From Mucilaginibacter flavus (GTDB lineage: Bacteria > Bacteroidota > Bacteroidia > Sphingobacteriales > Sphingobacteriaceae), in contig NZ_JAUFPS010000007.1 of assembly GCF_030409315.1 (NCBI RefSeq), forward strand, positions 1 through 41,939: a stretch of DNA of 41,939 nucleotides. Reading direction: 5' to 3'. Below, piece by piece: positions 17,848-24,703 of the stretch; the first letter of the stretch is position 1, and each line of letters opens with the position of its first letter. The notes beneath the pieces were generated by a model that did not search any database, had not been told where the DNA came from, and was given only the letters and a program-made list of their open reading frames with translations. The position numbers and the translations under genes were made by a program.

Positions 17848-18135
17848 TTAGCACCGGCCACGCATCACAAAAAAGAAAATGAGCATAATTACCAGGCTTA
17901 ACAGGTAGGCAATAACCTGGCCTTTGCCATAGTCTTCGCGGTATTTACGCAAATTGAAAAAGTTATAAACAGCCAACGCGCCAACAATAAACCAAAAAGG
18001 ATTGCTTATTTTATTGCAGGTAACAAACAGCTGGGTAGCGGCAGCAAACACAATAAAGTTTGCAATAATCAAACTTATTGATTCTGGCGTGTTGTTGTGG
18101 TTCGGGCGGCGTTTATAAACCTGATCTGGCAGCAT
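17848..18135 (-). CDS. Small three-TM membrane protein, function unknown
   Basis: This 95-residue protein has a polar N-terminus (KRRPNHNNTPES) and three membrane helices at about 20-38, 46-62 and 73-91, ending FFFVMRGRC. I do not recognise a family with certainty. It starts 5 bases after the stop of the DUF4834 gene, so the two are one operon. Membrane location is clear from hydrophobicity; no catalytic motif is visible. Confidence 0.65.
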   Translation of the reverse strand: MLPDQVYKRRPNHNNTPESISLIIANFIVFAAATQLFVTCNKISNPFWFIVGALAVYNFFNLRKYREDYGKGQVIAYLLSLVIMLIFFFVMRGRC

Positions 18136-18140
18136 GGATA

Positions 18141-18413
18141 TTATTTTACTTCTTCGTAATCAACAAATTCGCCGGCGCTATCCGGTAATTTGCCTTTTTT
18201 TCTGCCTTCGGGTATATAATCAACTTTTACAGCGCCATCGGGCCTGTTTTGCTGGCGTTGATAGTTGTTGTTGTGATAATTTTGTTGTTGTTGTGCCTGT
18301 TGCTGCGCTTTATTAATAACACTTTGAAATAATGCAGGTATAAGGTACCGCATTAAGCTGCGGATAATGTACAGTACACAAATTGATATGATCAGGAAAC
18401 GAATTAGTAACAT
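18141..18413 (-). CDS. DUF4834 family membrane protein
   Basis: The 90-residue protein has one N-terminal membrane helix (about residues 3-20), a Gln/Asn-rich low-complexity stretch (~36-57), and a conserved tail KVDYIPEGRKKGKLPDSAGEFVDYEEVK-type ending (VDYIP, then GEFVDYEEV). This pattern matches DUF4834, known only from Bacteroidetes and without assigned function. It leads a two-gene operon with the small membrane protein and has a TATATTTG promoter box at 18433. Confidence 0.75.
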   Translation of the reverse strand: MLLIRFLIISICVLYIIRSLMRYLIPALFQSVINKAQQQAQQQQNYHNNNYQRQQNRPDGAVKVDYIPEGRKKGKLPDSAGEFVDYEEVK

Positions 18414-18432
18414 CTGATTAATTTTAAGCTTA

Positions 18433-18440
18433 CAAATATA
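18433..18440 (-). promoter_or_regulatory. -7 promoter box (TATATTTG on minus) for DUF4834
   Basis: TATATTTG on the minus strand fits TAnnTTTG, 20 bases before the DUF4834 start codon. Confidence 0.5.
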
Positions 18441-18475
18441 AGCATATAACGGTAAAATTGTTTTTTAGATGTATT

Positions 18476-18602
18476 CAGATGTGCAAATGACAGTTAGATG
18501 TGCAAATATGCAGATTTCAGATGTGCAGATGAAAAATCTTTCAATCACTATACAGCTAAATACATCATTTGCATATCTGCACATCTGAAATCTGCACATC
18601 AG
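18476..18602. repeat. Palindromic octamer array, left of the Uma2 gene
   Basis: The left arm (18476-18532) repeats AGATGTGC-type units with variants AAATATGC and AGATTTC. The right arm (18565-18602) carries the reverse complement, GCACATCTGAAATCTGCAC. The two arms could fold into a long imperfect hairpin. A second such array is at 19218-19355, so the Uma2 gene is flanked on both sides. The right arm here ends just before the Uma2 stop codon. Confidence 0.75.
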
Positions 18603-18603
18603 C

Positions 18604-19188
18604 TTAATTATCTGCAAATACAGTGTCAAGGTTTAATTCAAAACCGGGTAATATTCCTGTAGTGATGATATCGCCGGTTGTCATCAATTTTGATGGTTGG
18701 TATTCTCCTGATACCAAAGTGTATTTTAAAAAAGTTTTATCCTGGGGAGATACAATCCAATATTCTTTTACGCCCGATTCTTCGTACACTTCATATTTAT
18801 TGCGTAGTTCTTTTTGATTGTTTCCGGGCGAAAGTATCTCCACTGCGATATCCGGCGCTCCCGTACATCCCCGGGCGTCTACTTTTGAATGATCGCATAT
18901 CACGCACAAATCCGGTTGCACAACGGTGAATATCTTTTTATCATCATTCTCTCCTTTTCTTGGTAACCTAACATCAAAAGGCGCTGTATAAGCCTGGCAC
19001 GATTTGTCTTTCAGGTAGGTGTATAGCTCGCCAGATATTCTCCAGGAAATTCTTTGGTGATTTGATGCTGGCGCAGGCGTCATTTTAAAGATTTTACCTT
19101 TAATCAGCTCAAGCCTGTCATCAAACGTCCATTGAAGATAATCGGCATAAGAGTAGCTTTTTGAAAGATCAAGATCTGATAGTTGCAT
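18604..19188 (-). CDS. Uma2 family (DUF820) restriction-endonuclease-like protein
   Basis: The 194-residue protein is a PD-(D/E)XK-fold Uma2 protein. The ELIKGKIFKMTPAPASNHQRI opening (~28-48), the catalytic-type Asp in VVQPDLCVI (~88-96) and the Glu/Lys-containing PDIAVEILSPGN (~111-122) are the family motifs, followed by KYEVYEESGVKEYWIVSP. Members are plentiful in cyanobacteria and Bacteroidetes and their role is largely unknown. The gene is alone, with a TATTTTTG promoter box at 19204, and is bracketed by two palindromic octamer arrays, which may mean it was inserted or moved as a cassette. Confidence 0.9.
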   Translation of the reverse strand: MQLSDLDLSKSYSYADYLQWTFDDRLELIKGKIFKMTPAPASNHQRISWRISGELYTYLKDKSCQAYTAPFDVRLPRKGENDDKKIFTVVQPDLCVICDHSKVDARGCTGAPDIAVEILSPGNNQKELRNKYEVYEESGVKEYWIVSPQDKTFLKYTLVSGEYQPSKLMTTGDIITTGILPGFELNLDTVFADN

Positions 19189-19203
19189 AAATTACACTTT
19201 AAT

Positions 19204-19211
19204 CAAAAATA
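19204..19211 (-). promoter_or_regulatory. -7 promoter box (TATTTTTG on minus) for Uma2
   Basis: The minus strand reads TATTTTTG, 15 bases before the Uma2 start codon, giving a very short leader. Confidence 0.5.
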
Positions 19212-19217
19212 AAGAAT

Positions 19218-19355
19218 CAGATGTGCAAATGTGCAGATTTCAGATGTGCAGATAAAAAAAATGTAATCATCTCATCTCAACACAAACAAAGCATCTGCAT
19301 ATCTGCACATTTGAAATTTGCACATCTTCCCAGTCATCTGCATATCTGCACATTT
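19218..19355. repeat. Palindromic octamer array, right of the Uma2 gene
   Basis: The left arm (19218-19252) has AGATGTGC, AAATGTGC, AGATTTC and AGATGTGC in a row. The right arm (19291-19355) has two stretches containing GCATATCTGCACATTT, the reverse complement. The organisation mirrors 18476-18602. It also fills the space between uvrB and the Uma2 gene. Confidence 0.75.
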
Positions 19356-19360
19356 AAAAA

Positions 19361-21385
19361 TTAAAACTTCTCTTCCATCATTTTTTCCAACGCAAACATT
19401 TCATCACGCAGCTTGGCGGCCAGCAGGAAATCCATGTTTTTTGCGGCGGCAAGCATTTCTTTTTTGGTGTTGTCGATAGATTTTTTCAAGTCGGGCTTGG
19501 TCATGTATTGTACTATAGGGTCGGCGGCAAGGGTTGCAAAATCTGCTTCTACATAAGCTTTTTGTACACCACCCTGGAAATCTACCACCGATGTTTGTTC
19601 AATAATTTCCTCGCGCGATTTACCAACGGTAAGCGGAGTAATGCCATGCGCGGTATTGTAAGCAATCTGTATTTCCCGGCGACGATTGGTTTCGTCCATC
19701 GTAATCTGCATCGAATCGGTGATCTTATCGGCATACATAATTACCCGGCCACGGTCATTACGAGCGGCGCGACCAATGGTTTGTATCAACGAACGTTCTG
19801 ATCTCAGGAAACCTTCTTTATCGGCATCAAGAATAGCCACTAACGATACCTCGGGTAAATCCAAACCTTCACGCAACAAGTTGATCCCTATAAGTACGTC
19901 AAACTCACCAAGGCGTAAGCCTCTCAAAATCTCTACCCTTTGCAGGGTTTTAACTTCGGAGTGGATGTAGCGGCATTTGATGCCAAGGCGGTCCATGTAT
20001 TTGGCCAGTTCTTCGGCCATGCGTTTGGTAAGGGTGGTAACTAATATGCGGTCGCCCATTTTAATGGTGCGGTCAACCTCATCCAGCAAATCATCCACCT
20101 GGTTTATTACCGGACGAATTTCGATGATCGGGTCCAACAGGCCGGTAGGTCTGATCACCTGTTGCACTACGACACCTTCTGATTTTTCCAGTTCAAAATC
20201 GCCGGGCGTAGCGCTTACATACACCGTTTGCGGGGCCAGTTTTTCAAACTCCTGGAAATTAAGCGGACGGTTATCCAAAGCTGCCGGCAAGCGGAAACCG
20301 TAATCAACCAACGACATTTTACGCGACCTGTCACCACCGTACATCGCCCTGATCTGCGGTACCGTTACGTGGCTTTCGTCAATCACCATCAGGTAATCAT
20401 CCGGGAAATAATCTAATAAACAGAAAGGGCGTGCGCCGGGCAACCTGCCATCAAAAAAGCGGGAATAATTTTCAATGCCCGAGCAGTAACCAAGTTCACG
20501 AATCATTTCCAGGTCGTAATTAACCCTTTCTTCCAGTCGTTTGGCTTCCAGGAAACGGCCATCGCCTATAAATTGCTTTTTGCGGGTTTCCAGTTCTTCC
20601 TGTATAGCCCAGATGGATTGCAGGAAACGCTCGCGCGGAGCCACGTACAGGTTAGCAGGATATAGCACCATATGCGTCATTTTTTCGACGGTTTTGCCGG
20701 TGCCTACATCAAAAGCGCTTAGTTCTTCAATATCATCGCCAAAAAAAGAAATGCGGTAAGCATGGTCCATATAAGCGGGGAAAATATCAACTGTATCGCC
20801 TTTTACCCTGAAGGTACCACGCTTAAAATCGGCAGTGGTACGTGAGTACAATATCTCGACTAATCGATGTAAAAAAGCGTTCCTGCTGATGCGGGTACCA
20901 ACCGCGAACTTAAATACCGATTGGGCAAAATCCTCGGGGTTTCCCATACCATAAATACAGGAGATAGATGATACCACAATAACATCCCTGCGGCCTGACA
21001 TGAGGGCAGAGGTAGTACGCAAACGAAGTTTTTCAATTTCCTCGTTAATCTGTAAATCTTTTTCTATGTAAGTATTGGTAGTGGGTATAAATGCCTCGGG
21101 CTGGTAATAATCGTAATAAGATACAAAGTAATTTACAGCGTTTTCGGGGAAAAACTGTTTAAACTCGCCGTATAACTGTGCCGCGAGGGTCTTGTTATGG
21201 CTTAGTATTAGCGTAGGCTTTTGTGTTTGCGCGATAACATTGGCCACGGTGAAAGTTTTACCAGATCCGGTAACACCCAAAAGGGTCTGGAACGGATCGC
21301 CATTGTTTACACCCTCAACCAGTTGCCTGATGGCCTCGGGCTGATCGCCGGTGGGAGAATATTGAGATGTTAAATTAAAATCCAT
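19361..21385 (-). CDS. uvrB: Excinuclease ABC subunit B
   Basis: The 674-residue protein is full-length UvrB, the damage-verifying helicase of nucleotide excision repair, acting with UvrA and UvrC. Walker A is GVTGSGKT (37-44). The DNA-gripping beta-hairpin is YDYYQPEAFIP (91-101). A DESH box occurs near residue 335, and the C-terminal helicase half has LLREGLDLPEVSLVAILDADKEG. A UVR domain that contacts UvrC closes the protein (about 630-674). The start is supported by DFNLTSQYSPTGDQPEAI, which matches the family N-terminus. It appears to be transcribed alone, and its upstream region carries dispersed repeat copy B. Confidence 0.99.
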   Translation of the reverse strand: MDFNLTSQYSPTGDQPEAIRQLVEGVNNGDPFQTLLGVTGSGKTFTVANVIAQTQKPTLILSHNKTLAAQLYGEFKQFFPENAVNYFVSYYDYYQPEAFIPTTNTYIEKDLQINEEIEKLRLRTTSALMSGRRDVIVVSSISCIYGMGNPEDFAQSVFKFAVGTRISRNAFLHRLVEILYSRTTADFKRGTFRVKGDTVDIFPAYMDHAYRISFFGDDIEELSAFDVGTGKTVEKMTHMVLYPANLYVAPRERFLQSIWAIQEELETRKKQFIGDGRFLEAKRLEERVNYDLEMIRELGYCSGIENYSRFFDGRLPGARPFCLLDYFPDDYLMVIDESHVTVPQIRAMYGGDRSRKMSLVDYGFRLPAALDNRPLNFQEFEKLAPQTVYVSATPGDFELEKSEGVVVQQVIRPTGLLDPIIEIRPVINQVDDLLDEVDRTIKMGDRILVTTLTKRMAEELAKYMDRLGIKCRYIHSEVKTLQRVEILRGLRLGEFDVLIGINLLREGLDLPEVSLVAILDADKEGFLRSERSLIQTIGRAARNDRGRVIMYADKITDSMQITMDETNRRREIQIAYNTAHGITPLTVGKSREEIIEQTSVVDFQGGVQKAYVEADFATLAADPIVQYMTKPDLKKSIDNTKKEMLAAAKNMDFLLAAKLRDEMFALEKMMEEKF

Positions 21386-21544
21386 GTGTAATGTAAAAAT
21401 ACAAATAATCCTTCAATAGGGTTTACAACTCAAAATAAGCCCATGATAATGACAACAGTATGTCAACAGGGGTTTATTGGCGATGTTTTGTTTTTATGAT
21501 GATAAGGGGGGATGTTAGAAATAAATAAAATGGGGCGGTGGGGC

Positions 21545-21680
21545 GTGCGATTCCTTCCTTGGGGAAGGAGGAGGTAGGGGTTAAATCAGGTATTCGTTAC
21601 CATGGCATATAGTCGCTTGCAGAAACCCCTCCCTGCATTCGCGCGCATTTCCAACCGCACCCCTCCCGTGGGAGGGAATT
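21545..21680 (+). repeat. Dispersed palindromic element, copy B
   Basis: It begins GTGCGATTCCTTCCTTGGGG and ends with a CCCTCCC/GGGAGGG hairpin. AGGGGTT (21576-21582) pairs with AACCCCT (21624-21630). It matches copies A (80-207, inverted) and C (32428-32563). It occupies most of the 368-base gap between uvrB and the MarR gene; the rest is the hairpin at 21686-21726 and no gene. Confidence 0.8.
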
Positions 21681-21685
21681 AAAAC

Positions 21686-21726
21686 TTCAAAATAGGAATG
21701 GGTTTTAAACCCATCCCTATTTTGAA
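21686..21726. repeat. 41-nt hairpin with ATGGGTTTTAAACCCAT core
   Basis: TTCAAAATAGG pairs with CCTATTTTGAA outside an ATGGGTTT/AAACCCAT inner stem, with a single A/C mismatch and a 1-base centre. It lies 27 bases beyond the minus-strand MarR stop codon. The core is identical to the hairpin at 225-253, but the outer stem differs while still pairing. Confidence 0.65.
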
Positions 21727-21753
21727 ATGATAGTGGTGTTATATTGGAATAAT

Positions 21754-22242
21754 TTACCTCGCCCCCTTCAGCCGTTGCGCCCTTGCAAAAAAACTTTGCT
21801 CAGTAATTTGCTCTTCCACCTCGGTAATGGCTTTCATGAGGTTGTTTTGGGTATTGGTAAGCTCGGCAGCGGCGGCTTTTATAATTTCCCAAATGGGTTT
21901 CATACGTTCCACCAATTCCTGGCCTTTGGTGGTTAGCACAATGAGCCGTTTGCGTTCGTCGGCTTTATCTTTTTTTGAGCGGATGAGTTTTTCTTTCTCC
22001 AGCTCTTTAAGCAGACTAATGGTGGATGGATGCGTATAACCAATTTCGTTGGCAATTTCAACCACGCTTAAAACGGGTTTAAAATGCAGGGTATAAATAA
22101 CCGGGAACCATTTGGGCTCAAAATCGATGTTGTTGGCTTTGTAAATCAATACCCCATCTTTACGCAGGGTATCGGCAAGGCGTTGCAGCCTTGTCGATAT
22201 CGCTAAAATTCCCGATTCGTCAATAACGTTCATTTGTTGCAT
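21754..22242 (-). CDS. MarR family transcriptional regulator
   Basis: The 162-residue protein has a MarR winged helix. The recognition region is VVEIANEIGYTHPSTISLLKELEKEKLI (approx. 60-87, helix-turn-helix), and the wing is SKKDKADERKRLIVLTTKGQ (~89-108) with the conserved DxRxR pattern. Flanking helices form the dimer. It follows the GNAT gene by 3 bases, so it is the second gene of a GNAT/MarR operon. A perfect GTAGTTAACTAC palindrome next to the operon promoter is a natural target for autorepression. Start could be residue 4 (MNVIDES). Confidence 0.9.
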   Translation of the reverse strand: MQQMNVIDESGILAISTRLQRLADTLRKDGVLIYKANNIDFEPKWFPVIYTLHFKPVLSVVEIANEIGYTHPSTISLLKELEKEKLIRSKKDKADERKRLIVLTTKGQELVERMKPIWEIIKAAAAELTNTQNNLMKAITEVEEQITEQSFFARAQRLKGAR

Positions 22243-22245
22243 GGG

Positions 22246-22743
22246 TTAATTGCCCAAATGTAACTCATAAAAAATATTATCGGCACCCATCATCGGGAAT
22301 GATTTGGGTAGGTCTGTTTTTAATAATTGCGTGAAGCCATTTTTTTCATAAAAACGATGTGCTGCTTTTAGCATATCAACTGTACCCAGGTAAATAGCAT
22401 TAATTTGGTTTTCCTTGCAATAATCTATCAGCGTATCTAACAATAATTGCGCTACGCCCAGCTCCCTGCCCCGGTATTCTTTGCGTACAAACATTTTGCG
22501 TAACGCGCCTGCATTGTCGCCAATGGCAATAATGGCTATGGTACCAACCAGCTCACCATTATGAAAAGCGCCCCAGAAGTTGCCGCCGGTTTGGTGGTAA
22601 TTGGTTTCAATATCCAGCAAGTCGGGCTGGCCTTCCAGGGTTACCGGTACGTTAAATTCTATTTGTTGTATAGGAAGTATGATGTCTATGATTTGCTCGC
22701 AGTAGCTATTGTTTAAAGTACTTACCTGTGTTGTAGTATCCAT
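22246..22743 (-). CDS. GNAT family N-acetyltransferase
   Basis: The 165-residue protein has the acetyl-CoA-binding motif A in RKMFVRKEYRGRELGVAQLL (~91-110) and the GNAT C-terminal pattern AAHRFYEKNGFTQL (~138-151). It transfers an acetyl group from acetyl-CoA to an unknown amine. It is the first gene of an operon with a MarR regulator; such pairs often handle a small toxic or signalling amine. A TAGATTTG promoter box at 22762-22769 and a palindrome at 22771-22782 precede it. Confidence 0.9.
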   Translation of the reverse strand: MDTTTQVSTLNNSYCEQIIDIILPIQQIEFNVPVTLEGQPDLLDIETNYHQTGGNFWGAFHNGELVGTIAIIAIGDNAGALRKMFVRKEYRGRELGVAQLLLDTLIDYCKENQINAIYLGTVDMLKAAHRFYEKNGFTQLLKTDLPKSFPMMGADNIFYELHLGN

Positions 22744-22761
22744 AATGTTTTAATTTATGTA

Positions 22762-22769
22762 CAAATCTA
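22762..22769 (-). promoter_or_regulatory. -7 promoter box (TAGATTTG on minus) for GNAT/MarR
   Basis: The minus strand reads TAGATTTG (TAnnTTTG), 18 bases before the GNAT start. It abuts the palindrome at 22771-22782. Confidence 0.55.
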
Positions 22770-22770
22770 C

Positions 22771-22782
22771 GTAGTTAACTAC
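22771..22782. promoter_or_regulatory. GTAGTTAACTAC palindrome, candidate MarR operator
   Basis: A perfect 12-bp palindrome sits just upstream of the -7 box of the GNAT/MarR operon, where a bound MarR dimer would block RNA polymerase. Assignment to this MarR protein is inference from position and symmetry. Confidence 0.5.
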
Positions 22783-22878
22783 ATATATTCAAATGAAATT
22801 AGCTTGAATTAAATATTAGCCTTTGGTTCTTAGAAAAATAAAGTAAACCACTTTTGTTTAAATACCTTAATTTTAAGC

Positions 22879-23523
22879 ATGATTTTCGTCCTGAACAGAA
22901 CCAACACTATAGCTAATAAATTTTTGGCCGAATTGCGCGATGCCGTAATTCAGCAGGATAAAGCCCGTTTTCGTGGTAACCAGGAAAAGCTGGGCGAGAT
23001 ATTGGCCTATGAACTCAGTAAAAGTCTGCATTATGAGGCTGTAGATGTACAAACACCCCTGGGCATTGCCAATATTAATATACCTGCCGATAAACCGGTG
23101 CTGGCTACCATACTACGTGCCGGTTTGCCATTTCACCAGGGCTTTATGAATTACTTTGATCAGTCAGATTCCGCATTTATTACCGCTTACCGTAAGGTAA
23201 AAAGGGGCGGCACGTTCATGATCCAGGTTGATCATATTTCGACACCAAACCTTGATGGAAAGATTTTGGTGATTTGCGATACCATGCTGGCCAGCGGGCA
23301 AAGCCTGGTATCGGTTTGTAAGGAGCTGATGGCGCAGTACAACATTAAAGAGCTGCACATCGCATCAGTAATAGCCAGTACCGTAGGCATTGCTCATGTA
23401 CGCGCCAACCTGCCGCATGCTAAAATTTGGGTATGCGCTGTTGATGATGAAATGACCAGCAAAGCTTACATAGTCCCAGGCCTGGGCGATGCGGGGGATC
23501 TGGCGTTTGGGGAGAAGGTGTAA
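22879..23523 (+). CDS. upp: Uracil phosphoribosyltransferase
   Basis: The 214-residue enzyme converts uracil and PRPP to UMP in pyrimidine salvage. The PRPP loop is LVICDTMLASGQSL (~132-145), the TILRAGLPFHQG segment (~76-87) binds pyrophosphate, and the C-terminal IVPGLGDAGDLAFG (~198-211) is the uracil-binding loop. Length is normal. A possible promoter is TTTG at 22823-22826, a 22-base spacer, and CACTTTTG at 22849-22856. A heptamer repeat starts at its stop codon. Confidence 0.96.
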   Translation: MIFVLNRTNTIANKFLAELRDAVIQQDKARFRGNQEKLGEILAYELSKSLHYEAVDVQTPLGIANINIPADKPVLATILRAGLPFHQGFMNYFDQSDSAFITAYRKVKRGGTFMIQVDHISTPNLDGKILVICDTMLASGQSLVSVCKELMAQYNIKELHIASVIASTVGIAHVRANLPHAKIWVCAVDDEMTSKAYIVPGLGDAGDLAFGEKV

Positions 23524-23585
23524 TTTTGATTTTTGATTTCGGAATTGGGATTTCGGATTTATAATTTCGGAATTATGGTTTAGAA
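23523..23585. repeat. Tandem heptamer repeat, nine degenerate units
   Basis: From 23523 the sequence divides into 7-bp units ATTTTGA, TTTTTGA, TTTCGGA, ATTGGGA, TTTCGGA, TTTATAA, TTTCGGA, ATTATGG and TTTAGAA. TTTCGGA recurs every 14 bp. It begins at the upp stop codon and ends before the DoxX promoter box. Confidence 0.75.
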
Positions 23586-23592
23586 TTTTAAG

Positions 23593-23600
23593 TAAATTTG
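23593..23600 (+). promoter_or_regulatory. -7 promoter box (TAAATTTG) for DoxX
   Basis: TAAATTTG fits TAnnTTTG, 22 bases before the ATG at 23623. Confidence 0.55.
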
Positions 23601-23622
23601 GGCGTCATCACCTTTATCAACA

Positions 23623-24072
23623 ATGAAAAACTACAGCACTTACAGCCAGTTATATTTACGCCTTGCACTCGGCTTAGGTTTTATTGCAGCCGTGGCAGAT
23701 AGATTGGGCCTGGTTGGCCAGGCGGGGCAGCCAAACATTGCCTGGGGAAATTGGGCTTCATTTTTAAGTTATACCCACGTGCTGCTTCCGTTTTTATCAA
23801 AACCTTTGTCAGATGTGATGGGTTGGCTGGCTACCATAGCCGAAGCTTTATTTGGCCTGTTACTCATTATTGGTTATAAAACCAAACTCACAGCAATTGG
23901 CAGTGGCTTACTCACCTTGACTTTCGCGCTTGCCATGGTTTTTGCTTCGGGATGGAAAGCCCCGTTTAACTACTCGGTATTCGCTGCAAGTGCCGGCGCG
24001 TTTGTGTTAGCCAGTATTCCATATTATCGCTGGAGCGTAGATGCTCTATCAACAAAAAATGTGATCGCTTAA
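23623..24072 (+). CDS. DoxX family membrane protein
   Basis: The 149-residue protein has four membrane helices, with the LRLALGLGFIAAVADRLG start (~10-27) and WLATIAEALFGLLLIIGYKTKLTAIGSGLL (~69-98, here read in two parts) typical of the DoxX superfamily. The family is tied to thiol and quinone stress in several bacteria; the substrate is unknown. It is transcribed alone from a box at 23593 and converges on the HPP gene 24 bases away. Confidence 0.85.
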   Translation: MKNYSTYSQLYLRLALGLGFIAAVADRLGLVGQAGQPNIAWGNWASFLSYTHVLLPFLSKPLSDVMGWLATIAEALFGLLLIIGYKTKLTAIGSGLLTLTFALAMVFASGWKAPFNYSVFAASAGAFVLASIPYYRWSVDALSTKNVIA

Positions 24073-24096
24073 ATTGAAGTTATCATAAAACACTTG

Positions 24097-24684
24097 TTAA
24101 AAATAACGGTAGCTCCTTTTCCAAAATTTAAACCATTCTTTGTTTTTAGGATACTTTCGATGCGGTGTGGCGTTATTGCACATCACCGCCACTAAAAATA
24201 GTATCATCACTCCCGACAATACAGGACTGAGCACATAAAAATAGCCTAAGGCTTGTATTTTGGCCGATCCTATATTGGCAATGAGCGCCGTTGCCCCACC
24301 CGGGGGATGCAGGGTTTTAGTAATCTGCATCAATACAATGGATAAGGAAACAGATAGTGCCGCCGTGAGCCAAACTTCTGCCGGGAATAGTTTATGGATA
24401 CTAACACCCACCAGCGCGCATATTAAATGCCCGCCAATTAAATTGCGAGGCTGTGCCATGGGGCTGTTGATAACGCCATATATTAAAACCGAAGATGCAC
24501 CGAATGAGCCGATCAGGAAGATGTTGTCATAAGCGGTAAAGTACTTACTATTGATAAAGCCGATAACGCCAATACCTAAAAAAGATCCAATAAAAGTCCA
24601 CAGGTGTTCCTTAAAATCAAATAGTGTTTCTTTATAAATAATGTACCTGGCGCGGCGTACGTGGTGCCGTATTCTTTTTGTCAT
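24097..24684 (-). CDS. HPP family integral membrane protein
   Basis: The 195-residue protein has four or five membrane helices and the diagnostic HPPGGATALIA motif (about 126-136). Plant and cyanobacterial HPP proteins are reported as nitrite transporters; the bacterial role here is not established. It is downstream of the CLC gene with a 19-base gap, so both are probably one operon, joining two anion-type transport proteins. Confidence 0.88.
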   Translation of the reverse strand: MTKRIRHHVRRARYIIYKETLFDFKEHLWTFIGSFLGIGVIGFINSKYFTAYDNIFLIGSFGASSVLIYGVINSPMAQPRNLIGGHLICALVGVSIHKLFPAEVWLTAALSVSLSIVLMQITKTLHPPGGATALIANIGSAKIQALGYFYVLSPVLSGVMILFLVAVMCNNATPHRKYPKNKEWFKFWKRSYRYF

Positions 24685-24703
24685 GGTAGCTGAATGGATA
24701 ATG

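Noticed and set aside
18467..18602. CRISPR array
   Set aside because: Repeats are 7-8 bp, without spacers of regular length, and form inverted arms.
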